From an uncultured Chitinophagaceae bacterium (GTDB lineage: Bacteria; Bacteroidota; Bacteroidia; Chitinophagales; Chitinophagaceae): DNA of 64,000 nt. The position numbers and the translations under genes were made by a program. Shown here piece by piece: positions 1 through 7,452 of this stretch. Position 1 is the stretch's first letter. Every line of letters starts with the position of its first letter. Location: assembly GCA_937907395.1 (NCBI GenBank), contig CALCII010000016.1, positions 1-64,000 of the forward strand, read 5' to 3'. The notes beneath the pieces were generated by a model. It saw nothing but the letters and a program-made list of their open reading frames with translations. It ran no database searches and had not been told where the DNA came from.

Positions 1-3
1 AAT

Positions 4-32
4 AAAAAAGGCCATCCTCTTCAGAATGACCT
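4..32 (-). terminator. Intrinsic terminator of tRNA-Leu(GAG)
   Basis: Read on the minus strand, the seven-base arm AGGTCAT pairs with ATGGCCT (one G-T pair) and is followed by a run of six T. It lies a few bases beyond the 3' end of the tRNA at 36-119, so it most likely ends that transcript. Confidence 0.75.
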
Positions 33-35
33 TCG

Positions 36-119
36 TGCCCAGGACTGGATTCGAACCAGCACGTCCTTTCGAACACCACCACCTCAAAGTGGCTTGTCTA
101 CCAATTTCAACACCTGGGC
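36..119 (-). tRNA. tRNA-Leu (anticodon GAG)
   Basis: A class II tRNA with a long variable arm. The acceptor stem is GCCCAGG/CCTGGGC with discriminator A. The anticodon stem CCACT/GGTGG encloses the loop TTGAGGT, giving anticodon GAG, which reads CUC and CUU. The T loop TTCGAAT is intact. The 3' CCA is not encoded. A terminator hairpin follows directly. Confidence 0.93.
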
Positions 120-189
120 TTGGGGGTGCAAATGTAAATGAAAAAAGAGAAACGAAAAATTTGAAATGAAAATGTTGTGCGGCAGTGCA

Positions 190-1347
190 TCAACCATTCT
201 TGGGTAACACAATCCGGAAGGTGGTACCCTTGCCCGGCTCTGAATGTTTTACAAACAGTTCGCCCTTGTGGTACTGCTCCACAATTCGTTTACTGAGGGA
301 GAGCCCCAGTCCCCAACCCCGCTTTTTGGTGGTGAAGCCCGGCTTGAAAATGCGCCGCCATTGAGAACGGGGAATGCCCTTGCCACTATCGCTCACATCA
401 ATCACCGCACGGGTGCTTTCGTTGTGGATGGTAACAGCAATTGTGCCCTTGCCTTCCATGGCATCGAGTGCATTTTTGAGCAGGTTCTCAATCACCCAGT
501 CGAACAACTGCGGGGATAGCTGAAGAATGAGTTCATCGGCCACATTAAAATGGCTTTCAAAAATCACACGGTCGGTGGCACGGCGTTTCATATAGTCCAT
601 CATGTGCTGCACCTGGTGAATAAGGTTGGTGGGGGAGAACTGTGGCTTGCTGCCGATCTTTCCAAAACGGTCGCTCACCAGTTTGAGGCGGTTCACATCT
701 TTCTCCATTTCGGAAACAATCTTATCATCGGTACCGGTTTCTTTGAGCATTTCCACCCAACCTTCAAGTGAAGATACCGGTGTGCCCAGCTGATGGGCAG
801 TTTCCTTAGCCATACCAGCCCATACCTGGTTTTGCGTGGAGCGGTTTCTTGTTTGAAGGGAAAGAATAGTAATAATGATAAACAGTGCTACTATGAACAA
901 CTGCACCATGGGATAGTAACGAACTTCCTGTAACAACAATGATTCGCCATAGTAATATTTGTTGACCATGGGCGGATCGTTGCTCAGCTGCAGTAAGATG
1001 GGTTGGCGGCTGCGTTTGAATTCTTTGAGTTTTGATTGCAGGTAACCGGGGTCTTTCTGCAGTTTGGCCGAATCGATATTGATGAAACTGATGACGCTGT
1101 CTTTTTCATCGGTCTCAATAATGGGAATGGATTTTTGTTCGTTGCGGATTAACGAGGGCAACTTGGTATCTGCATCGGCAGGGGCGTTGATGAGGAATTT
1201 TCCTGCTTCCACCCATTGCTCTACTTTCTGGCGTTCTTCGGCCTCCAGCTTGCGTGCAAGGTAGTTGGAGTAGAACACGGTACCAGTAACGATACCAATG
1301 GCTACAAAGGCGAGCAAGATGCGCCAGTTAAAAAATTGTTGCAGCAT
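190..1347 (-). CDS. Membrane sensor histidine kinase
   Basis: A 385-residue two-component sensor kinase. It has a membrane segment at about residues 8-27, an extracytoplasmic region of about 120 residues, and a second membrane segment at about 147-165. The dimerisation/phosphoacceptor motif is KETAHQLGTP, with the His at about residue 186. The catalytic ATPase domain carries the N box ENLLKNALDAME, the G1 box DSGKGIP and the G2 box GWGLGLSLSKR. No response regulator adjoins it, so it is an orphan here and its signal is unknown. It is divergent from the glycosyltransferase at 1404. Kinase assignment is secure; the pathway is not. Confidence 0.92.
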   Translation of the reverse strand: MLQQFFNWRILLAFVAIGIVTGTVFYSNYLARKLEAEERQKVEQWVEAGKFLINAPADADTKLPSLIRNEQKSIPIIETDEKDSVISFINIDSAKLQKDPGYLQSKLKEFKRSRQPILLQLSNDPPMVNKYYYGESLLLQEVRYYPMVQLFIVALFIIITILSLQTRNRSTQNQVWAGMAKETAHQLGTPVSSLEGWVEMLKETGTDDKIVSEMEKDVNRLKLVSDRFGKIGSKPQFSPTNLIHQVQHMMDYMKRRATDRVIFESHFNVADELILQLSPQLFDWVIENLLKNALDAMEGKGTIAVTIHNESTRAVIDVSDSGKGIPRSQWRRIFKPGFTTKKRGWGLGLSLSKRIVEQYHKGELFVKHSEPGKGTTFRIVLPKNG

Positions 1348-1381
1348 ATTCGAATTTAGAGAACCTTTGCATCGCTTCTGT

Positions 1382-1389
1382 TATTTTTG
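1382..1389 (+). promoter_or_regulatory. -7 promoter element (TAnnTTTG type)
   Basis: TATTTTTG matches the Bacteroidota -7 consensus and lies 14 bases before the proposed TTG start of the glycosyltransferase. No convincing -33 TTG was found at the usual distance, so the call is moderate. Confidence 0.4.
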
Positions 1390-1403
1390 AAAAAATATTT
1401 CTC

Positions 1404-2423
1404 TTGCATCAGTATCCCAAAGTCGCCATTGTAATCCTGAACTGGAACGGACAATCGTACCTGCAGCAGTTTCTGCCATCGGTACTGGCGTCTAGCTATC
1501 CCAATCTTTCGGTGGTGGTGGCCGATAATGCTTCTTCGGATCAATCGGTGGCGATTGTGAAGCAACAATTCCCCACGGTGGAAGTGCTGGTAAGCAATGA
1601 GAATTATGGGTTTGCCAAAGGATACAATTATTTTTTACAACAGGTACAGGCCGATTATTATGTGTTGCTCAATTCCGATGTGGAAGTGGAGCCACGCTGG
1701 ATAGAGCCGGTGATTGAACTGATGGAAGGGGATGGGCAGATCGCTGCCTGTCAGCCTAAGATCCGTTCCTTTCACAGCCGTGCCGATTTTGAATATGCCG
1801 GCGCCAGTGGTGGCTGGATTGATGCACTGGGCTATCCCTTTTCCCGTGGACGTTTGTTTGATGCACTGGAAGAAGACCGTGGACAATACAACGATGCGGC
1901 GCCCATCTTCTGGGCCAGCGGGGCAGCCATGTTCGTAAGAGCAGCTGTGTTTCATGAGCTGGGCGGATTTGATGAATACTTTTTCGCCCACCAGGAAGAA
2001 ATTGATCTGTGCTGGCGCATGCAGCGCAAGGGTTATAAGATCTTCGTTTGTCCGCAATCGGTAGTATACCATGTAGGCGGAGGCACTTTACCAACAGGAA
2101 GTGAGCGCAAAGTGTTTCTCAACTTCCGCAACAACCTGGCCATGCTCACCAAAAACCTGCCGTGGAAGGATCGTTTGTGGAAGATACCGTTGCGGTTGGC
2201 GCTGGATGGAGTATCGGCCTGGAAGCAGTTAGCATCCGGACAGCCCGTGTACTGGAAGGCCGTGGTGAAAGCACATTTTGCCTATGTGGGATGGTTGTTG
2301 AGTAACCGCAAATCCTTTAAAGCCGACTATCCCCGGCTTACGGGTTGGTACAAGGGAAGTATTGTGTGGGACTATTTTGTAAAAGGGAAGAAGCAATTTT
2401 CGCAAATTGTGGATACAAAATGA
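1404..2423 (+). CDS. Family 2 glycosyltransferase (rhamnosyltransferase-like)
   Basis: A 339-residue GT-A fold glycosyltransferase that would transfer a sugar from a nucleotide donor to a cell-surface glycan. The N-terminus AIVILNWNG and the stretch VVADNASSD are the nucleotide-binding start of the fold. NSDVEV is the DXD-like metal site, and the region from about 175 (ASGAAMFVR) to HQEEIDLCWR is the acceptor-side motif typical of the WcaA/RfbF group. No ATG exists near the start: translation probably begins at TTG (1404), right before the conserved beta strand. The C-terminus from about 245 is helical and may touch the membrane. Donor and acceptor sugars cannot be read from sequence, and no polysaccharide cluster surrounds it. 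Confidence 0.88.
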   Translation: MHQYPKVAIVILNWNGQSYLQQFLPSVLASSYPNLSVVVADNASSDQSVAIVKQQFPTVEVLVSNENYGFAKGYNYFLQQVQADYYVLLNSDVEVEPRWIEPVIELMEGDGQIAACQPKIRSFHSRADFEYAGASGGWIDALGYPFSRGRLFDALEEDRGQYNDAAPIFWASGAAMFVRAAVFHELGGFDEYFFAHQEEIDLCWRMQRKGYKIFVCPQSVVYHVGGGTLPTGSERKVFLNFRNNLAMLTKNLPWKDRLWKIPLRLALDGVSAWKQLASGQPVYWKAVVKAHFAYVGWLLSNRKSFKADYPRLTGWYKGSIVWDYFVKGKKQFSQIVDTK

Positions 2424-2472
2424 GCGGCTTTTTGTTTTCATCCCTTACATTTGCACGAGAAAAAAATAAACT

Positions 2473-2676
2473 ATGTCTAAGGAAGTACAAGATAACAAAC
2501 ACAAAGATTTTACTCATAACTGGGTGGTTTCTTCCCGGTTTTTATTCTATGTGCAACTGTTTTGCATCGCAGCATTTGTATTAGGCGGATGCTACAAACT
2601 GTACGATTCCCGCTACAAGGGCAAACCCAAAGTGGATGTTCCTTCCAGCACTTTGTACGATCCGAAGTATAAATAA
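2473..2676 (+). CDS. Small single-pass membrane protein, function unknown
   Basis: A 67-residue protein with a charged N-terminus, one hydrophobic segment at about residues 24-42 (containing FYVQLFCIAAFVLGGCY) and a basic, Pro/Tyr-containing tail. It starts at ATG 2473 shortly after a TACATTTG -7-like box (2446-2453) and is followed by a strong terminator at 2702-2734, which supports it being a real transcription unit. I recognise no family. The Cys at the end of the hydrophobic stretch resembles a lipobox only weakly, so lipidation is not claimed. Confidence 0.6.
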   Translation: MSKEVQDNKHKDFTHNWVVSSRFLFYVQLFCIAAFVLGGCYKLYDSRYKGKPKVDVPSSTLYDPKYK

Positions 2677-2701
2677 GAAGAGACACTTCTCCATCATATT
2701 T

Positions 2702-2734
2702 ATCCCTTTGCTTCAGGCGAAGGGATTTTTTTTT
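2702..2734 (+). terminator. Intrinsic terminator
   Basis: Arms at 2702-2711 and 2717-2726 form a ten-pair stem (ATCCCTT with AAGGGAT at its base, one T-G pair) and loop TTCAG, followed by eight or more T. It ends the small gene at 2473-2676. Confidence 0.85.
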
Positions 2735-2755
2735 GAAAAATAGTGAGGATGTTTT

Positions 2756-2785
2756 TTGTGGATTAAAGATGCTTCTTTACATTTG
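2756..2785 (+). promoter_or_regulatory. Promoter of the tRNA-Gly/tRNA-Leu unit
   Basis: TTG at 2756-2758 (in a TTTTTTG run), a 19-base spacer, and TACATTTG at 2778-2785 match the Bacteroidota primary sigma consensus exactly. The tRNA-Gly gene begins 22 bases downstream. Confidence 0.85.
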
Positions 2786-2806
2786 CAACCCCAAGTTCTT
2801 AAACAA

Positions 2807-2879
<73 letters not shown>

Positions 2880-2882
2880 CAG

Positions 2883-2910
2883 ATCCCCCGACAGACGGGG
2901 GATTTTTTTT
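2883..2910 (+). terminator. Terminator-like hairpin between two tRNA genes
   Basis: ATCCCCCG (2883-2890) pairs perfectly with CGGGGGAT (2896-2903), loop ACAGA, followed by a run of T. It has the full form of an intrinsic terminator but lies inside the tRNA pair, before tRNA-Leu(TAA). Confidence 0.75.
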
Positions 2911-2923
2911 GGTTTCACAACCA

Positions 2924-3009
2924 GCCCCGGTGGTGGAATTGGTAGACACGCAGGACTTAAAATCCTGTGGCCAGCAATGGCCGTAACGGTTCAACTCCGT
3001 TCCGGGGCA
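2924..3009 (+). tRNA. tRNA-Leu (anticodon TAA)
   Basis: A class II tRNA of 86 bases with acceptor stem GCCCCGG/CCGGGGC and discriminator A. The anticodon stem CAGGA/TCCTG encloses CTTAAAA, anticodon TAA, reading UUA and UUG. The long variable arm and T loop (TTCAACT) are present. The accessory stretch with HigBA begins just downstream. Confidence 0.95.
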
Positions 3010-3014
3010 CATCA

Positions 3015-3037
3015 AAAGCAACGTAAGTTGCTTTTTT
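3015..3037 (+). terminator. Intrinsic terminator of tRNA-Leu(TAA)
   Basis: AAAGCAAC (3015-3022) pairs with GTTGCTTT (3027-3034) around a GTAA loop, and the T run continues downstream. Confidence 0.85.
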
Positions 3038-3117
3038 TGTTTGTGGCTAATCCTTTCAAAAAGTTTGTAAGTAACTCCCCACCAGAAAACTGGTATTTCG
3101 ATTTTATCAAAAAATAC

Positions 3118-3151
3118 TTACTTTTAACGTTAGTAACCTGAAACGTTAGTA
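3118..3151 (+). promoter_or_regulatory. Candidate HigA operator
   Basis: Just before higB, AACGTTAGTA occurs twice as a direct repeat (3126-3135 and 3142-3151). The first copy lies within an inverted repeat, TTACT (3118-3122) with AGTAA (3132-3136). HigA-type antitoxins usually repress their own operon at such sites; binding here is inferred from position only. Confidence 0.5.
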
Positions 3152-3432
3152 TGATTCTATCCTTTGGTAATTCAGAAACAGAGCAAGTATGGTTGGGTAA
3201 CCGTGTGCGGGGATTACCAACAGAGATACAGAATGTTGGCAGAAGAAAACTCAGGATGTTAAATAACTCAGTTGACTTGGCAGATCTGCGGATTCCGCCG
3301 GCAAACAGGCTTGAAAAATTATCAGGGGAACTGAAAAATTTTTACAGCATCAGGATTAATGATCAGTGGCGTATCATTTTTAAATGGAGTTCCGGTAATG
3401 CAATGGAAGTTGAAATCATAGATTATCATTAA
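3151..3432 (+). CDS. higB: HigB-type toxin (RelE/ParE-like fold)
   Basis: A 93-residue protein matching the plasmid-maintenance HigB family in length and layout, including the segment KLEKLSGELKNFYSIRIN-like core and the C-terminal strand QWRIIFKW followed by a short VEIIDYH tail. Family members cleave mRNA at the ribosome. It is the first gene of a toxin-first pair, 11 bases before the antitoxin, the order typical of HigBA. The start ATG at 3151 sits inside the second operator-like repeat, so repression would directly cover the start region. Toxicity is inferred from the family. Confidence 0.88.
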   Translation: MILSFGNSETEQVWLGNRVRGLPTEIQNVGRRKLRMLNNSVDLADLRIPPANRLEKLSGELKNFYSIRINDQWRIIFKWSSGNAMEVEIIDYH

Positions 3433-3443
3433 ATCTTATTATT

Positions 3444-3743
3444 ATGGCAAAGCTTAAAAATATTCACCCCGGCGAAATTCTTTCTGAAGAATTTCTGATC
3501 CCTTTTCAAATAACTGCCTATAAACTGGCCAAGGATATTGACATTCCTCAAACAAGGATTTCTGAGATCCTTAAAGGTAACCGTCGTATTACTGCCGATA
3601 CTGCATTACGATTGAGTAAGTACTTTGGTAATTCTGCAAAGTTCTGGCTGGGCCTGCAGGACGATTTTGATATTGAAGAAGAGCTGTTGGAAAAAGGTGC
3701 ACAGATCAAATCCATCAAAACATTTTCGGAAAAAGTGGCGTGA
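3444..3743 (+). CDS. higA: HigA-type antitoxin (XRE helix-turn-helix)
   Basis: A 99-residue antidote of the HigA family. It begins with the hallmark NIHPGEILSEEFL, followed by a helix-turn-helix at about residues 23-62 (YKLAKDIDIPQTRISEILKG, then ITADTALRLSKYFG) and the conserved NSAKFWLGLQ. It would bind HigB and also the operator upstream of higB. It is co-transcribed with the toxin gene ahead of it. Confidence 0.92.
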   Translation: MAKLKNIHPGEILSEEFLIPFQITAYKLAKDIDIPQTRISEILKGNRRITADTALRLSKYFGNSAKFWLGLQDDFDIEEELLEKGAQIKSIKTFSEKVA

Positions 3744-3750
3744 TTGGAAT

Positions 3751-3776
3751 TTAAATAGTTGATTCGTGAAGACAAG
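3751..3776 (+). repeat. Left imperfect direct repeat flanking the HEPN gene
   Basis: TTAAATAGTTGA at 3751-3762, exactly repeated at 4725-4736. The similarity extends to 26 bases with about five mismatches (3751-3776 against 4725-4750). The two copies enclose the gene at 3847-4671, suggesting a cassette gained or duplicated by recombination. Confidence 0.55.
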
Positions 3777-3846
3777 AGCCAAGGCGGCGGTGGATATATT
3801 CACAAACTATGAACATAAGTCTTAACTTATTCACTTTTATAATGAA

Positions 3847-4671
3847 ATGATCACAAGAAAGGAGTTTGCTAAAATTGATCAAGAGGTAAAAGATAGCCTT
3901 CATGAAACATTTGAACACTTAAGGCATAACTGTATAGATCATAATTACATTTTGTTTTTGGCTGATGGCGAGTATCAGGAATATTTAAAAAAATCACATT
4001 TAAAATTAAATCCGTATAGTATTGATAACCGAGAAGATCGTTACAAAGATCAATCGAGACAAAACTTTTTTATACGATTTATGCAATTGTTCTATTCATT
4101 CCCAAAAGGAAGGCCTAAGACAGATGATAATGAATTTCGTTTGACAATGGAATTAATGATATATACACATATTTGGGAATCAAAACCATTTCTTAAACAG
4201 CTGTTTAGACTTGCCTCTCTTGCTAAAGGCGATAGCTATAAATGGGTTGTAGAAGTACCCGAAATGAGCAAACATGAGTTTATAAGGGAAGAGATAAGAG
4301 ACATTTTAAAAGCAAAGAATCTTAGTTTACATGATGTTATAACTAAAGGCTTTCACACTTCATTAAGAAACGCTTTTGCTCATTCTGAATTTCAAATTGA
4401 TAATCACAATAAGCTTATTCATCTACACACATATAAAGGTGCTTTATGGGACTTGAAAAGCATATCATTTGACGACTGGACAAAAAGATTTGCATATTCA
4501 TCGCTACTGTCTTATCACTTTTTTAACGAAAGGGTAAGAAAAAGAAAAGATTTAATTAACGATTTTGGGTCAGACAGATTCCTTGTTATTCATCCTATTA
4601 ATGAAACAAAATTCAGGGCAAGATATATTCATTATGAGCCAAAATGGGACAGATTTAGCTTCTATGAGTAA
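3847..4671 (+). CDS. Candidate HEPN-domain protein, function unknown
   Basis: A 274-residue, AT-rich, mostly helical and charged protein with no signal peptide or membrane segment. I recognise no named family overall, but residues R174 to H179 (RNAFAH) inside the stretch SLRNAFAHSEF fit the R-x4-6-H motif of HEPN proteins, many of which are RNA-cleaving toxins or defence effectors. The motif lies late in a helical region, as expected. The gene lies just downstream of a HigBA pair and upstream of an RDD membrane protein, between direct repeats, and its base composition is more AT-rich than the flanking core genes. An RNase role is inference from one motif and context. Confidence 0.45.
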   Translation: MITRKEFAKIDQEVKDSLHETFEHLRHNCIDHNYILFLADGEYQEYLKKSHLKLNPYSIDNREDRYKDQSRQNFFIRFMQLFYSFPKGRPKTDDNEFRLTMELMIYTHIWESKPFLKQLFRLASLAKGDSYKWVVEVPEMSKHEFIREEIRDILKAKNLSLHDVITKGFHTSLRNAFAHSEFQIDNHNKLIHLHTYKGALWDLKSISFDDWTKRFAYSSLLSYHFFNERVRKRKDLINDFGSDRFLVIHPINETKFRARYIHYEPKWDRFSFYE

Positions 4672-4724
4672 TGAATTTTTAGCTCAAGCCTCTTTTCTTG
4701 TATTTACGGAAAGGAAACTGATGA

Positions 4725-4750
4725 TTAAATAGTTGAGTTATGAAAACATG
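4725..4750 (+). repeat. Right imperfect direct repeat flanking the HEPN gene
   Basis: Second copy of the repeat at 3751-3776: the first 12 bases (TTAAATAGTTGA) are identical, and about 21 of 26 match overall. It lies in the gap between the HEPN candidate and the RDD gene. Confidence 0.55.
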
Positions 4751-4772
4751 TGTTACTTATTAAGATAATAAG

Positions 4773-5279
4773 ATGGAAGAATTAAAATATAAAACAGGTC
4801 TTAAGAGACTTGGAGCTGCGATTATCGACGGAATAGTTTTTACACCTTTTATGTTCATGGAGCATTGGCTTTTTAGCAAAACCGAAGACCTCGTCATTAA
4901 AATTTCGTGGACACTTTTTGTTTTGATCTTATCATTGTCTTATTCAATTTTACTTCACTATAAGTACGGTCAAACTATTGGTAAATGGGTAACGGATCTG
5001 AAAGTCGTGGATATTAGTGAGACTAAATCTATTACTTTAAAACAGTCATTATTAAGAGATTCTTTTTACATTATAACAGAAATAGCTGCATTAGTATATT
5101 TTGCATTTTTGTTTTTTACAACAAACCAATCTGAGACTCTATTTGAAGAATATAGAAATTTTTCAAATTACCCAGCCACGATATGGGGTGTGCTTGAAAT
5201 TATTTCTCTGGCAACAAATGCGAAAAGAAGAGCTATTCATGATTTTTTAGCTAATACGGTTGTTGTTCGAGTTTCGTAA
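4773..5279 (+). CDS. RDD family integral membrane protein
   Basis: A 168-residue membrane protein. The N-terminal KRLGAAIIDGIVF carries the R-D pair that names the RDD family, and the closing motif AIHDFLANTVVV is also typical. Hydrophobic segments lie at about 14-34, 45-65, 96-116 and perhaps 130-150. RDD proteins are of mixed or unknown role; some have been proposed as ion exchangers. AT-rich like its left neighbour. No partner gene clarifies its job. Confidence 0.85.
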   Translation: MEELKYKTGLKRLGAAIIDGIVFTPFMFMEHWLFSKTEDLVIKISWTLFVLILSLSYSILLHYKYGQTIGKWVTDLKVVDISETKSITLKQSLLRDSFYIITEIAALVYFAFLFFTTNQSETLFEEYRNFSNYPATIWGVLEIISLATNAKRRAIHDFLANTVVVRVS

Positions 5280-5374
5280 TCCCCACGCCCCGTTTCGTGT
5301 CATCCCGAAACTGAAATTGAGAGTTAATTAGTTTGCCGTGACGATACAATTCGAATAATGGAGAAGATGAATCA

Positions 5375-5406
5375 GATGTCAGTCACCTTTCAGGTGAACA
5401 GACATC
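5375..5406. other. Two-part intergenic hairpin
   Basis: GATGTC (5375-5380) pairs with GACATC (5401-5406), and inside it CACCT (5384-5388) pairs with AGGTG (5392-5396) around TTC. There is no T run, so it is not a standard terminator. It lies at the right end of the accessory stretch, between converging genes. Confidence 0.4.
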
Positions 5407-5448
5407 CGCAGCAGATCTTCATTCATAGCAATAACGATTAACCGAAGT

Positions 5449-6444
5449 TTATTTTCCTTCCTTCTTCTTTTCAAACAACACAATCCCGTTTCCGCCTTTC
5501 ACCGGCAGGTAGCCAATGATCTTTTTTTGGTTGAGGTCAATCATCGTCATTTTCTCATCCAATGGATGGGTGATGTAGGCAACCCCATTCATCAGTTCCA
5601 CTTGTAAAGGTGTTTTAGGAGTGGGGATGCGGGCCAGTACTTCGCCGGTTACTGCATGAATGAGCAAAACGGTATGCTCAAAAGTAGCCGGACAAACAAT
5701 GATCTTCCGGCTCCAGTCAACCACAGAGTAAAAAATTTGTCCTACGTTGAGTTGGGTGAAATGTTGTTGTACTGCTAAATTGTTTGGCGACAGCACATAC
5801 AATTCATTGTTACAGGAAGCCAACAGGTTGGGGCCAACCCAGGTAAGCCCACGCACTGGTGTGCCGGTGGTTTGCTGATGAAGAATAGCACCATTTGCCG
5901 GGTCAATTTCAATCACACCTGCTGTGCCGCACATGAGCCAGAGTCGTTTTCCATCGGGTGAAAACAGAAAGTTATGAGTGCCTTTGGGCAGGGAATAGGT
6001 TCGTAAGCGTTTGAAGGAAACCGCATCAAACACCAGCATGGAATCGGGGCGCTCTGCATTCACAAACAATTCCCGTTGCATGCCCGGTCTTATTTTAATG
6101 CCGTGTGGCATATTGCCAGCGGTATCAGTTGTTGTTTGAATGGTAGCAGTTCTGATTTGCAGAATGGGATCAATTACCGTAATGGTTTTGCCGGGTGTGC
6201 CCAGCCTGGTATCATAATCTTCCACACCAAAATCACTGATGAAGCAAAGTCCGCTCACAGGATCGCAGGTAATTTCATGCGGCTTAAATCCGGTGGGAAT
6301 TACAGCAGTTACTTTCTTTGTTTTTGGATGGATGATGGCTACTTGTGCATCGGGTTGCTGCACCACCAGTAATCTTGTTTGAGCTATAGTGCCATAGCTG
6401 AGCAACAGAAACAAAAAGGCGAACAGGAGGGATGTGTATTTCAT
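5449..6444 (-). CDS. Secreted YncE-like beta-propeller protein
   Basis: About 331 residues. The start is placed at ATG 6444 rather than the upstream TTG at 6468, because ATG 6444 opens a good signal peptide (MKYTSLLFAFLF...YGTIAQ, cut after AQ). The rest is a repeated-blade protein of the YVTN/YncE type: recurring patterns such as VAIIHPKTKKVTAVIPTG, ITVIDPILQIRTATIQ and MIDLNQKKIIGYLPVKGG each mark one blade. Such proteins act in the periplasm or on the surface as binding scaffolds; no catalytic residues are evident. The role here is unknown. Confidence 0.75.
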   Translation of the reverse strand: MKYTSLLFAFLFLLLSYGTIAQTRLLVVQQPDAQVAIIHPKTKKVTAVIPTGFKPHEITCDPVSGLCFISDFGVEDYDTRLGTPGKTITVIDPILQIRTATIQTTTDTAGNMPHGIKIRPGMQRELFVNAERPDSMLVFDAVSFKRLRTYSLPKGTHNFLFSPDGKRLWLMCGTAGVIEIDPANGAILHQQTTGTPVRGLTWVGPNLLASCNNELYVLSPNNLAVQQHFTQLNVGQIFYSVVDWSRKIIVCPATFEHTVLLIHAVTGEVLARIPTPKTPLQVELMNGVAYITHPLDEKMTMIDLNQKKIIGYLPVKGGNGIVLFEKKKEGK

Positions 6445-6533
6445 GATCCGGTAATTGATGAAAGGCAATAAGGCTATCTTTTTCTAAGATACCGGTTTTC
6501 ATTCAATCCGCCCTCACTCACTCACTCATTCTC

Positions 6534-7379
6534 TCATTCATACTTATACGTCACATATCCCATCAACTGCTTTTGCTTGTTGTAGCAGCTTTCTTTTTCT
6601 TTCAATCCTTTGTCGTTGTATTGATAGCGCCAGGTGAGGTAATTGCTGGTGCCGGTTTGCACAGCAATCATTTGAGTGAGTTGTCCGGCAGGGTTGTATT
6701 CAAAAATATAATCGGGCAGTAAACGTTTGGCCCGTTCGTTATAGCGAACGAGGTCTGTCATACGGTGTTGCGCATCGTAGTAGTAATAATATTTTTGAAC
6801 GAGGTTGCCGTTGCGGCGCCATTCTTCTTCACCTACATTTCCGTTTTCATCTTTCACAAAGGTCACCACCACTGTATCGCTATTGTTTTTAATCTTCAGC
6901 ATCTGATCGGGGAAACCATCTTTGTAAGACCAGATATGTTTTTCGGTTTCTTTGGTATTGTAAGCATAAGCCTGGATGCTGATATCCACTGCCGCTAATT
7001 TTCCTTCGGTATCGTATGTGTATGTGGAAACGGTGAGTGTACTGTTGCTGCTATCTGATGAACGGGTGAGTTGCCCTTTGAAGTTGAACTGGCTGGTTAG
7101 CACCGATTGCAGGGTTTGTACCGTTTGCGTAAAGGTTTTAATGGAATTGAACGAAGGGCTCACTTCCTGGTAGCAGATGAAGTTTTGTGTGGGCTCATCG
7201 GTAGGTTCAAAGGAACGGATCACCACTTTTTTTACACGATTGGATTTGTAGAGTTTGATCTGCTCATTGGTTTGGGCCGTGGTCACCACATCCTTATAAT
7301 AAAACTGGGCATGGGCTAGTACGGGCAGCAGGAAAAACAGCCCGGCGATCCCTTTTTTTATACACAAACGTTTCATCAT
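6534..7379 (-). CDS. Secreted protein with YD/RHS-like repeat pattern
   Basis: A 281-residue protein with a signal peptide ending LAHAQ (a second Met directly follows the first, so either may start). The mature part has short beta-hairpin-like units such as YTYDTEGKLAAVD, YYYDAQHRMTDLVRYN and FEYNPAGQLTQM, which resemble single RHS/YD repeats. Only a few are present, far fewer than in true RHS toxins, and there is no toxin domain. Bacteroidota encode many such short exported proteins of unknown function. It sits 66 bases upstream of the YncE-like gene on the same strand. Confidence 0.65.
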   Translation of the reverse strand: MMKRLCIKKGIAGLFFLLPVLAHAQFYYKDVVTTAQTNEQIKLYKSNRVKKVVIRSFEPTDEPTQNFICYQEVSPSFNSIKTFTQTVQTLQSVLTSQFNFKGQLTRSSDSSNSTLTVSTYTYDTEGKLAAVDISIQAYAYNTKETEKHIWSYKDGFPDQMLKIKNNSDTVVVTFVKDENGNVGEEEWRRNGNLVQKYYYYYDAQHRMTDLVRYNERAKRLLPDYIFEYNPAGQLTQMIAVQTGTSNYLTWRYQYNDKGLKEKESCYNKQKQLMGYVTYKYE

Positions 7380-7452
7380 CTCTCAAAGATATTCCCACCC
7401 GGTGAAACGAATGACGGTTTCTCGTTATTTTTAGCAAAACTTCTGCAACTCT

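Noticed and set aside
3010..5443. Integrative element with att sites at tRNA-Leu(TAA)
   Set aside because: No copy of the tRNA 3' end was found at the right side of the accessory stretch, and there is no integrase.
6534..7379. RHS-type polymorphic toxin
   Set aside because: Only a few YD-like units, no RHS core or C-terminal toxin domain, and no immunity gene nearby.
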